Assembly (NCBI GenBank): GCA_002862325.1 | Contig: PKCT01000042.1 | Span: forward strand, 1-13,678 | Source of the DNA: Phycisphaerae bacterium | GTDB taxonomy: Bacteria > Planctomycetota > Phycisphaerae > Phycisphaerales > SM1A02 | Direction of reading: 5' to 3' | Length of the DNA: 13,678 bases | Part shown: in pieces, positions 1 to 6,480 of the stretch | Layout of the letters: every line of letters starts with the position of its first letter | How positions within the stretch are numbered: the first letter of the stretch is position 1 | The notes under the pieces: model-generated | Seen by the model: only the letters and a program-made list of their open reading frames with translations | The model's database searches: none | Told to the model about the DNA's origin: nothing | Program-made: the position numbers and the translations under genes

Positions 1-705
<705 letters not shown>

Positions 706-722
706 TCCATATCAACACCAAG

Positions 723-756
723 CATCGCCGCTCGAAGGTCGTTCCACGAGGCGATG
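723..756 (+). other. Inverted repeat in the prs-rplY spacer
   Basis: A perfect 7-bp inverted repeat, CATCGCC (723-729) and GGCGATG (750-756), encloses a 20-nt loop just upstream of the rplY ribosome binding site (AGGAG, 767-771). It has no T-tract, so it is not a classical terminator. It might be a leader hairpin or a chance repeat in GC-rich DNA. Confidence 0.25.
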
Positions 757-778
757 ACAGCACGACAGGAGTCCACCA

Positions 779-1390
779 ATGAGTCACGAAACCCCCACCC
801 TCCCGGCCGAGCGGCGTGAACGGCATGGCAGCCGGTACGCCCAGCGGCTGCGCAAGGCCGGACGCCTTCCCGCGATCGTCTACGGCCACGGCAGCGACCC
901 GATGTCGATCAGCGTCGATGCGAAGGAGACGCTGGCCCACCTTCATCACGGCAACCACGTGTTCAACCTGAGCGTCGACGGTGGCGACACCGAGACGTGC
1001 CTCGTCAAGGACCTGCAGTTCGGATACATGGGCGACGACGTGATCCACGTCGACTTCGCCCGGGTGAACCTCGACGAGAAGGTCAGGGTCCTGATCCATC
1101 TGGACTTCCACGGCACCCCCGCCGCCGGCAAGAAGGGCGGCTTCAACGTCGTCCACGACCTCGCCGAGATCGAAGTCGAGTGTGCCGTTCGAAACATCCC
1201 CGAGAACCTTCGAGTAGATCTCGACGGTTTCGAGGACATCGTGCACGTCTCGGATCTGACGTTGCCCGACGGCGTCGTCGCCACCACTCCGGGCGAGACC
1301 CTCGTGATCCACGTGCAGGCACCCGTCGGCGCTTCCGACGAGGAGGAAGACGGCGAGGACGACGCCGGGGCGGAGACTTCCGAGGGCTGA
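779..1390 (+). CDS. rplY: 50S ribosomal protein L25, CTC/TL5 type
   Basis: Large-subunit ribosomal protein that binds 5S rRNA. At 203 residues it is the long two-domain (CTC/TL5) form rather than the short E. coli form. Residues about 1-90 are the L25 RNA-binding domain (GSRYAQRLRKAGRLPAIVYG is the typical N-terminal segment) and about 95-183 the TL5 C-terminal beta domain (IHVDFARVN, LPDGVVA, GETLVIHV). The last 20 residues carry ten Asp/Glu and no Lys/Arg. The ATG at 779 has an AGGAG seven bases upstream. It follows prs and precedes pth by 17 bp, the standard prs-rplY-pth order. The stop codon lies in the loop of a hairpin that reaches the pth ribosome binding site. Confidence 0.96.
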   Translation: MSHETPTLPAERRERHGSRYAQRLRKAGRLPAIVYGHGSDPMSISVDAKETLAHLHHGNHVFNLSVDGGDTETCLVKDLQFGYMGDDVIHVDFARVNLDEKVRVLIHLDFHGTPAAGKKGGFNVVHDLAEIEVECAVRNIPENLRVDLDGFEDIVHVSDLTLPDGVVATTPGETLVIHVQAPVGASDEEEDGEDDAGAETSEG

Positions 1391-1398
1391 GCCCTCGG
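1380..1398 (+). promoter_or_regulatory. Hairpin with the rplY stop codon in its loop, overlapping the pth Shine-Dalgarno
   Basis: CCGAGGGC (1380-1387) and GCCCTCGG (1391-1398) are perfect reverse complements of 8 bp, and two outer T-G wobbles could extend the stem. The 3-nt loop is exactly the rplY stop codon TGA (1388-1390). The 3' arm runs into GGGGA (1397-1401), the likely ribosome binding site of pth (ATG at 1408). A ribosome terminating on rplY would have to melt this stem, so the arrangement looks like translational coupling. The pairing is read directly from the sequence; the role is inferred. Confidence 0.5.
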
Positions 1399-1407
1399 GG
1401 ATGGACC

Positions 1408-1989
1408 ATGAAGCTCGTAGTAGGACTCGGCAACCCCGGACCCGAATACGATCGAACCCGACACAACGTCGGTTTCGACGTGATCGACCGGCTTGCGCGC
1501 CGATGCGTCGACCCTTCCGCCGCGGTGGCTCGGAACAAGTTCTCCGGCCTGCTGCTCGAAGGAGACGTCGAGGGCGAGAAGATGCTCCTGCTGAAGCCGC
1601 TCACGTTCATGAATCTCTCCGGAAAGGCGGTCGCCGAGGCGGTGAAGTTCTACAAGCTGTCTCCGGTCGACGACCTCATGGTCATCGTCGACGACACCGC
1701 GCTGGACTGCGGCGATCTCCGGATCAAGCCCGGTGGAGGCGCCGGTGGCCACAATGGCCTGGCGGACGTCTCGCGACTTCTCGGTACCGACGCATGGCCC
1801 CGTCTTCGCATCGGCATCGACAAGCCGGGACGGATACCCCTCAAGAGCTACGTCCTCGGTCGGTTTACCGAGGAACAGCAGGCGGAGATGGAGAGCTCGT
1901 TGGAGGCCGCCACGAAAGCGGCCGTGGCCTGGGCCGCCGACGGACTCGAAGCCGCCATGAATCGATTCAACCGGAGGGCGTCGGCCTAG
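1408..1989 (+). CDS. pth: Peptidyl-tRNA hydrolase
   Basis: Cytoplasmic enzyme that cleaves the ester bond of peptidyl-tRNA released by abortive translation, recycling tRNA. The 193-residue product has the family length. The N-terminus KLVVGLGNPGPEYDRTRHN is diagnostic. Residues matching the known catalytic and binding set are H19, N69 (in FMNLSG), D95 (in VIVDD) and H115-N116 (in GGHNG, after the glycine-rich KPGGGAGG). The ATG at 1408 is chosen because the family motif begins at residue 2; an earlier out-of-frame ATG at 1401 gives no family match. It follows rplY by 17 bp, and its GGGGA ribosome binding site is partly enclosed in the hairpin described just upstream. Confidence 0.97.
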   Translation: MKLVVGLGNPGPEYDRTRHNVGFDVIDRLARRCVDPSAAVARNKFSGLLLEGDVEGEKMLLLKPLTFMNLSGKAVAEAVKFYKLSPVDDLMVIVDDTALDCGDLRIKPGGGAGGHNGLADVSRLLGTDAWPRLRIGIDKPGRIPLKSYVLGRFTEEQQAEMESSLEAATKAAVAWAADGLEAAMNRFNRRASA

Positions 1990-2008
1990 ACCCCTCCGAT
2001 CACTCACT

Positions 2009-2046
2009 GGCGACATCGGTCGCCCGACAGGCGTCGCGGTTCGACG
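2009..2046 (+). promoter_or_regulatory. Tandem hairpins in the rpsF leader
   Basis: The 82-bp pth-rpsF spacer holds two small perfect hairpins in a row. The first is GGCGAC (2009-2014), loop ATCG, GTCGCC (2019-2024). The second is CGTCG (2032-2036), loop CGGTT, CGACG (2042-2046). They lie directly before the rpsF ribosome binding site AAGGA (2060-2064). S6 with S18 is known to regulate its own leader mRNA in many bacteria, so a regulatory role is possible, but I cannot confirm that this matches the known motif. Confidence 0.3.
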
Positions 2047-2071
2047 GCGTCGACACCACAAGGACCCCCCA

Positions 2072-2608
2072 ATGACCGAACAGCGAATCAGCATCTACGA
2101 AGGCATGTTCCTCTTTCCCCAATCGGCCGGATCGGATCTCGGCGGCGCCGTGGCGCACGTGGAGTCGCTCCTCGACCGAGCCGAGGCTGAGCTCCTCTCG
2201 ATCTGCAAGTGGGACGAGCGACGACTCGCCTACGACATCAAGGGCAACAAGCGAGGCCTGTACATCCTGATCTACTTCAAGGCGGATCGATCGAGGATCG
2301 CGGGCATCGAACGCGACTGCAACCTGAGCGAAATGCTGCTTCGGACGATGATCGTCCGGGCGGAGCACGTCCCCATGGAGGAGATCGAAGCCGCCAACGG
2401 CCGCCAGGCGCTCGAGGACGAGATCAAGCTTCGCGCGGAGCGTGGCACCGACGCGGACCGACCGATGGTCTCCGCCATCTCGCTCGAGGAGGAGGCGGCC
2501 AAGAACGCCGCCGCCACCGCGACCGCCGAGAAGGAAGCGGCCCCCGCCGCGGAAGCCGAGGAGGTTTCCGACACCGAAGGAACCGAGGAGAGCCCCACGG
2601 ACGCGTGA
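2072..2608 (+). CDS. rpsF: 30S ribosomal protein S6 with acidic C-terminal extension
   Basis: Small-subunit protein that assembles with S18 on the 16S rRNA central domain. Residues about 5-100 form the S6 fold: YEGMFLFP at the first strand, then CKWDERRLAYDIKGNKRGLYILIYF (split: CKWDERRLAYD and IKGNKRGLY) and the LLRTMIVR strand. The protein is 178 residues against a usual 95-140. The surplus is a C-terminal tail rich in Ala and Glu; its last 20 residues have eight Asp/Glu and no Lys/Arg. The ATG at 2072 follows AAGGA by seven bases. Arginine is mostly encoded by CGA (7 of 14). It is the last gene before a strong terminator, so it is probably not co-transcribed strongly with ssb. Confidence 0.96.
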   Translation: MTEQRISIYEGMFLFPQSAGSDLGGAVAHVESLLDRAEAELLSICKWDERRLAYDIKGNKRGLYILIYFKADRSRIAGIERDCNLSEMLLRTMIVRAEHVPMEEIEAANGRQALEDEIKLRAERGTDADRPMVSAISLEEEAAKNAAATATAEKEAAPAAEAEEVSDTEGTEESPTDA

Positions 2609-2638
2609 TCGCGACCTGGAACGCCCTACGAACCGCCT

Positions 2639-2672
2639 CGGACCGTCCCTTGTGGACGGTCCGTCGCTTTTT
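2639..2672 (+). terminator. Rho-independent terminator after rpsF
   Basis: A perfect 10-bp stem, CGGACCGTCC (2639-2648) with GGACGGTCCG (2654-2663), closes a 5-nt loop CTTGT and is followed after four bases by TTTTT (2668-2672). It lies 31 bp after the rpsF stop codon. This is the clearest intrinsic terminator in the window and separates the ribosomal-protein transcript from ssb. Confidence 0.85.
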
Positions 2673-2706
2673 GGTGGGCGACGGACAGACCCGGAAAGCC
2701 GAGGCG

Positions 2707-2712
2707 TACACT
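2707..2712 (+). promoter_or_regulatory. Probable -10 box of the ssb promoter
   Basis: TACACT lies 27 bp upstream of the ssb start codon and after the rpsF terminator, where a new promoter is expected. The same box precedes sucC. The best -35 candidate is CGGACA (2682-2687), four of six matches to TTGACA but with a long 19-bp spacer. ssb then has a strong AAGGAGG (2728-2734) five bases before ATG. Confidence 0.5.
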
Positions 2713-2739
2713 TCCTGAATACTCATCAAGGAGGCCCCC

Positions 2740-3198
2740 ATGGCCAGTTTCAATCAAGTCATTATTCTCGGCAATCTCACTCGCGACGTGGAACTGCGCC
2801 ACACCCCTTCCAACCAGGCCGTGGCCAACATCGGCCTCGCGATGAATCGTCAATATCAGACCAAGGACGGGGAGCGGCGAGAGGAGACCACCTTCGTCGA
2901 CTGTGAGGCGTGGGGACGACAGGCCGAAGTCATGGCCCAGTACCTCTCCAAGGGTCGCCCCGTCTTCATCCAGGGTCGACTCAAGCTCGACACCTGGCAG
3001 GACCAACAGGGCCAGAATCGATCCAAGCTGAAGGTCGTGGTCGAGAATTTCCAGTTCGTGGGCGGCCGCGACGGTGGCGGAGCACCCGGCGGCGGAGGCG
3101 GCGGTGGCTCGTATTCGTCGGCCGGATCGCCCGCCCAGGACGGCGGCGGAGGTGGTGGTGGCCACCAGCCCGTCTCGGACGACGACATCCCGTTCTGA
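2740..3198 (+). CDS. ssb: Single-stranded DNA-binding protein
   Basis: Binds single-stranded DNA during replication, recombination and repair. The 152-residue protein has the usual layout: an OB-fold in residues about 1-108 (FNQVIILGNLTRDVELR, then the VDCEAWGRQAE and VFIQGRLKLDTW segments), a long Gly-rich linker of about 109-143, and the acidic tip DDDIPF at the C-terminus that recruits partner proteins. Start ATG at 2740 is fixed by an AAGGAGG at 2728-2734. The gene lies between rpsF and rplI, its usual setting, but rpsR, normally its immediate downstream neighbour, is absent. It probably has its own promoter because a terminator separates it from rpsF. Confidence 0.97.
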   Translation: MASFNQVIILGNLTRDVELRHTPSNQAVANIGLAMNRQYQTKDGERREETTFVDCEAWGRQAEVMAQYLSKGRPVFIQGRLKLDTWQDQQGQNRSKLKVVVENFQFVGGRDGGGAPGGGGGGGSYSSAGSPAQDGGGGGGGHQPVSDDDIPF

Positions 3199-3243
3199 AT
3201 CGACGCCGAACCGATTTTCGAACCTGACGATCATTCGCGTGAA

Positions 3244-3256
3244 GGGGGTTTCCCCC
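3244..3256 (+). other. GGGGG-TTT-CCCCC hairpin after ssb
   Basis: Five G (3244-3248) and five C (3252-3256) flank a TTT loop, 46 bp after the ssb stop. CGT (3238-3240) and ACG (3258-3260) could extend it across an internal bulge. There is no T-tract, so it is at best a weak or Rho-assisted terminator; a transcript-stabilising 3' hairpin is an alternative. Confidence 0.3.
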
Positions 3257-3271
3257 GACGCGAGGATCTGT

Positions 3272-3316
3272 CATACTCTTCGATTCTTCCTGCGATTCGC
3301 AGGTCGCTGGGGCGAC
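3272..3316 (+). promoter_or_regulatory. Possible rplI promoter and structured leader
   Basis: CATACT (3272-3277), or TACTCT two bases on, resembles a -10 box. If used, transcription would start near 3284 and leave a leader of about 90 nt. That leader begins with the palindrome CCTGC-GATTC-GCAGG (3289-3303), immediately followed by GTCGC-TGGG-GCGAC (3303-3316). Ribosomal-protein leaders often carry regulatory structures, but no known motif is recognised here. Confidence 0.3.
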
Positions 3317-3374
3317 GCGAGTGGGCGTCGTTCCTAACTCTCCGATTCACGGACTCGAGGACAGCGAGGACACC

Positions 3375-3986
3375 ATGGCAAGCAAGACCCCCCGTCAAGT
3401 CACCCTTCTTCTCAACGAGAACGTCGAAAGTCTCGGCATCGTCGGCGACGTCGTCACCGTCAAGCCCGGCTACGCTCGGAACTATCTGCTTCCCTTCGGG
3501 ATCGCCGAGGTTCCGACCGACGAACGGATCGAGGAACTCAAGGCCGCGCGGGCAGCCGCGATGGCGGAACTCGAGACCCTTCGCGCCGACCGCCGCGGCA
3601 TTATCGAGGCGCTTCAGGACACCGCCGTCGCACTGGTCCGAAGCTGCAACGACCGTGGCATCCTCTACGGTTCGGTCACCCAACGCGACATCTCCGACGC
3701 GCTCAACGAACTCGGCCACGCCGTCGATGAACGCGCCGTCCGTCTGGCCAACCCGATCCGCCGGGTCGGGGAGTACCAGGTGGTCATCCAGTTCGAGAAG
3801 GAGATGCGGGTGGAAGTGCAGATCCGAGTCGAGGCCGACCGTTCGATCGAGGATGAGACCGAGGAGTTGGAGTTCGACAACGAAGGCGAACTCATCGAAA
3901 AGCCCGCCAAGGCCGCGAGCGCCGAGCCGGAAGCCGATGCCGCGACCGAGGAAGCCACCGAGGAGACCGCGTCGGACGACGCCTGA
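3375..3986 (+). CDS. rplI: 50S ribosomal protein L9 with acidic C-terminal extension
   Basis: Large-subunit protein that binds 23S rRNA near the base of the L1 stalk. Both family domains are present: the N-terminal RNA-binding domain (VTLLLNENVESLGIVGDVV then VKPGYARNYLLPFGIA) at about residues 7-50, a connecting charged helix at about 55-90, and the C-terminal domain with LYGSVTQRDI and the PIRRVGEYQVVIQF segment to about residue 158. At 203 residues it exceeds the usual ~150 by an acidic tail; its last 20 residues hold nine Asp/Glu and no Lys/Arg. ATG at 3375 is used because the family match starts a few residues in; an in-frame upstream extension to 3321 lacks family similarity. It closes the ribosomal-protein block. 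Confidence 0.95.
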   Translation: MASKTPRQVTLLLNENVESLGIVGDVVTVKPGYARNYLLPFGIAEVPTDERIEELKAARAAAMAELETLRADRRGIIEALQDTAVALVRSCNDRGILYGSVTQRDISDALNELGHAVDERAVRLANPIRRVGEYQVVIQFEKEMRVEVQIRVEADRSIEDETEELEFDNEGELIEKPAKAASAEPEADAATEEATEETASDDA

Positions 3987-4242
3987 TCCGGCCGGCTCCC
4001 GTTCGCCGCTCCACGGCCGAATCGAGATCGAGGGATGGAAACCGGACCGCTCGGTCGGTGATCCGATCGACTCCACTCACCAGGATCCGGATCGAACTCT
4101 GGATCGATTCCTGTCCTGTGCGTGGAATTTCGAGCCATGGACCGACGCGAGCCGATAGGGTAGTCGGGCGCGATTTTATCGCATGAGCCCACGGACGCTG
4201 TCCAACGCCATCCGCAGCATCTCTGATCGGGAGCCTTCCTCC
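3987..4242. other. Gene-free spacer between rplI and the TSCPD gene
   Basis: No credible coding region is seen in these 256 bp. It is rich in GATC/TCGA-type words, with a direct repeat of GGATCGA near 4087-4107. A possible -10 box TAGGGT (4156-4161) is followed by a small hairpin GCGAT-TTT-ATCGC (4170-4182). No convincing terminator for rplI was found. Confidence 0.4.
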
Positions 4243-4608
4243 ATGACGACCATCGCCGAGCCACGACGAGAACCCCTTCCACAGACTCGCAAATCCTTGA
4301 CCCACAAGTTTGCGATCGCCGGACACGAGGGTTACCTCACCATCGGGCTCTTCGCGGACGGTCAGCCAGGGGAGATCTTCATCAAGATGAGCAAGGAGGG
4401 CTCCACCCTCTCCGGACTGATCCAGGGCTTCTGTCGAGCCTTTAGCCTGGCTCTGCAGCACGGTCTGAGCACCTCCGACGCCGTGGAGAGGTTCCGAGGG
4501 ATGCGATTCGAACCCAACGGCCCGACCTCGAACCCCGAGATCCCCGAGGCCTCCAGCATCCTCGACTACGTCGCGCTCTACATCGATCAACAGTTCGTAC
4601 AGCGCTGA
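4243..4608 (+). CDS. Stand-alone TSCPD-domain protein (NrdJ C-terminal-like)
   Basis: A 121-residue protein that resembles the C-terminal TSCPD domain of vitamin B12-dependent (class II) ribonucleotide reductase NrdJ. Recognisable segments are HKFAIAGHEGYLTIGLFADG (residues 21-40), GEIFIKMSKEGSTLSGLIQG (43-62), and the RFEPNGPTSNPEI and SILDYV segments near the end. Only one cysteine (C64) is present, so the paired C-terminal cysteines used for electron transfer in full reductases are missing. It may be the small part of a split NrdJ, a regulatory paralogue or a nucleotide-binding accessory. The catalytic subunit is not in this window. ATG at 4243 follows GGGAG by nine bases; an in-frame ATG at 4183 would add 20 residues that look non-conserved. 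Confidence 0.8.
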   Translation: MTTIAEPRREPLPQTRKSLTHKFAIAGHEGYLTIGLFADGQPGEIFIKMSKEGSTLSGLIQGFCRAFSLALQHGLSTSDAVERFRGMRFEPNGPTSNPEIPEASSILDYVALYIDQQFVQR

Positions 4609-4626
4609 ACTTTCGACTCAGGTCGG

Positions 4627-4632
4627 TACCAT
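4627..4632 (+). promoter_or_regulatory. Possible -10 box giving a leaderless desulfurase mRNA
   Basis: TACCAT ends six bases before the ATG at 4639, exactly where transcription would start on the start codon itself. No ribosome binding site of useful strength precedes that ATG beyond GGG at 4636-4638. No good -35 is evident (CTGAAC at 4605-4610 is weak). Inference from position and from similar boxes elsewhere in the window. Confidence 0.35.
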
Positions 4633-4638
4633 GTCGGG

Positions 4639-6411
4639 ATGTCCGAAACCGACCTGGCTCGCAGCTACGAAGACCTCTGCGAAGACGCCCAGGCCACGAT
4701 CCCCGAGATCGGGGTCGAGGCCTGTCGCGACAAGGTCGCCCGCGGCGATCTCCTACTGATCGACATTCGCGAAGCCGAGGAGTGGGGCGACGGGATCATT
4801 CCCCGAGCGACCACGATCTCCCGAGGCGTTCTCGAGAAGGAGATCCAGGCGACGGTGGAGGATCGCTCCACCCCGATCTGCCTCTACTGTTCGAGTGGAC
4901 GCCGAAGTCTGCTCGCCGCGATGACTCTTCGCACCATGGGGTATACCGACGTCCGGAGCCTCGCGGGTGGCATGACCGCCTGGCGGAACGCGGACGAGGA
5001 CATCGCCGCGGCTCCGAGGGGTACCTTCGTCACCGCGACCGCCGATGCCGCGGAGACCTGTGATCCCGAGTGCTGGGAGTCCATTCGGAAGTCGTTCGCG
5101 ATCACGACGCAACGGGTTCGCGTCCTCGACGGCACGACGGTCCCCCTGACCTACTTCGACCACGCGGCCACCACCCATCCCCCGGACCTCGTGATCGATC
5201 GGGTGCGCGAGTTCCTTCGACACGAGTACGCCAACGTGCACCGAGCGACCTACCAACTCGCGCGTCGATCGACCCTCCGATTCGAGGACTGCTATCGAAC
5301 CTGCCGCGAGTTCGTCGGCGCGACCGCGGCCGAACACTGCGTGGTATTCACGCCGAACACGACGGCGGGACTCGAACTGGTCGCCCACGTCACGGCGTCG
5401 CTTCCGGGCAAGGTCCTGGTCACCGATCTCGAGCACCACAGCGGCGACCTCCCCTATCGACGACGCGGCGACGTCGTTCGGATAGGCCTGGACGACGACC
5501 TCCGGCTCGACCTCGCCGCGCTTCGAGATGCGCTCCGCACGGACCGCATCAAGCTCGTTTCCGTGACCGGCGCCGCCAATGTGACCGGATGGATGCCGCC
5601 GCTGGCCGAGATCGCGACGATGGCGCACGAAGCGGGCGCTCTGATCTGCGTCGACGCCGCACAGCTCCTGGCCCACGCGCCGATCGACATGGGCCTCCCG
5701 GGTGAACCTGGCTCGATCGACTTCCTCGTCGCGGCGGGCCACAAGGCCTACGCGCCGTTCGGCGCTGGATTCCTCGTCGGTCCCCAGTCCCTGTTGGACG
5801 CTTCCGAACCGGTGATTCCCGGTGGTGGCGTGGCCTCGAAGGTGGACGAGGAGACCGCGTCGTGGCTCCCGAGCCCGGACCGTCACCAGTACGGAACCCC
5901 GAACGTCGGCGGCGTGGTGGGCATGGCGGAGATGCTCACCTTCCTCGATCGGATCGGCATGGATCGGGTCCGCGAGCATGAGACGCATCTGTTCCGACGT
6001 CTTGTCGACGGGCTTCACGCCATCGACGGCGTCGAACTCTACGGCCCCGCGTCTCTCGACCAACGGGTCGGCATCGTGCCCTTCAACCTTCGTGGACACG
6101 AGGACATGCTGACCGCGGCGATCCTGGGGGAGGAGTTCGGAATCGCGGTGAGGAACGGGCGGTTCTGCGCCCACGTCCACAGTCGACGGGTCCTCCCCGA
6201 TGCCGGCTTGGAAGGTGCGGTCCGAGCTTCGATCGGCCTGTACAACGACGAGTCGGACGTCGATCGACTGATCACGGCAGTCGAGGCGATTCGCGCCGGC
6301 CGCTTCAAGGGCCGGTACAGCGAACGAGGCGAGGCCATGAGCGGCGAATGGGGCGGTCGTTGCGCGGATCGATGGATGGAAGGCCGGACCGACCGGAACG
6401 ACAATTCCTGA
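4639..6411 (+). CDS. Rhodanese-cysteine desulfurase (class V aminotransferase) fusion
   Basis: A 590-residue cytoplasmic fusion. Residues about 20-125 are a rhodanese domain: LLLIDIREAEEWGDGIIPRA, then the active-site loop C84-SSGRRS, then GYTDVRSLAGGMTAW. Residues about 170-552 are a PLP-dependent class V aminotransferase of the SufS/CsdA kind: YFDHAATTHPP, the EHHS element (H266), VDAAQ (D340), the PLP lysine in GHKAYAPFGAG (K369), and a cysteine in GRFCAH (C510) where desulfurases form the persulfide. A plausible reaction is cysteine to alanine with sulfur moved from C510 to C84. The linker holds CDPEC (C141, C145) and the rhodanese loop a second cysteine (C81). The start follows a TACCAT box and has no strong ribosome binding site. 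It lies 30 bp after the TSCPD gene; no suf or isc genes are nearby. Substrate specificity is unproven. Confidence 0.88.
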   Translation: MSETDLARSYEDLCEDAQATIPEIGVEACRDKVARGDLLLIDIREAEEWGDGIIPRATTISRGVLEKEIQATVEDRSTPICLYCSSGRRSLLAAMTLRTMGYTDVRSLAGGMTAWRNADEDIAAAPRGTFVTATADAAETCDPECWESIRKSFAITTQRVRVLDGTTVPLTYFDHAATTHPPDLVIDRVREFLRHEYANVHRATYQLARRSTLRFEDCYRTCREFVGATAAEHCVVFTPNTTAGLELVAHVTASLPGKVLVTDLEHHSGDLPYRRRGDVVRIGLDDDLRLDLAALRDALRTDRIKLVSVTGAANVTGWMPPLAEIATMAHEAGALICVDAAQLLAHAPIDMGLPGEPGSIDFLVAAGHKAYAPFGAGFLVGPQSLLDASEPVIPGGGVASKVDEETASWLPSPDRHQYGTPNVGGVVGMAEMLTFLDRIGMDRVREHETHLFRRLVDGLHAIDGVELYGPASLDQRVGIVPFNLRGHEDMLTAAILGEEFGIAVRNGRFCAHVHSRRVLPDAGLEGAVRASIGLYNDESDVDRLITAVEAIRAGRFKGRYSERGEAMSGEWGGRCADRWMEGRTDRNDNS

Positions 6412-6428
6412 TCATCGGAACGGACGGT

Positions 6429-6445
6429 GACTCGAGGCCCGAGTC
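6429..6445 (+). other. Hairpin after the desulfurase fusion
   Basis: GACTCG (6429-6434) and CGAGTC (6440-6445) form a perfect 6-bp stem with loop AGGCC, 17 bp after the stop codon. No T-tract follows. It may be a weak terminator or a leader hairpin for the downstream PH-domain gene. Confidence 0.3.
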
Positions 6446-6480
6446 CGCATGACCGATTCCCGGATGTGAGGAGGCGACCA

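Noticed and set aside
4087..4107. Direct repeat of GGATCGA in the spacer before the TSCPD gene
   Set aside because: GATC/TCGA words are abundant throughout the window, so two copies are not significant as a binding site or repeat array.
3987..4242. Possible hidden rpsR or small RNA gene in the spacer after rplI
   Set aside because: No frame shows S18-like basic motifs, and no conserved RNA structure could be recognised by eye.
4753..6180. A 475-codon minus-strand open frame opposite the rhodanese-desulfurase gene
   Set aside because: The plus-strand frame has intact catalytic motifs along its whole length, and the antisense product resembles nothing.
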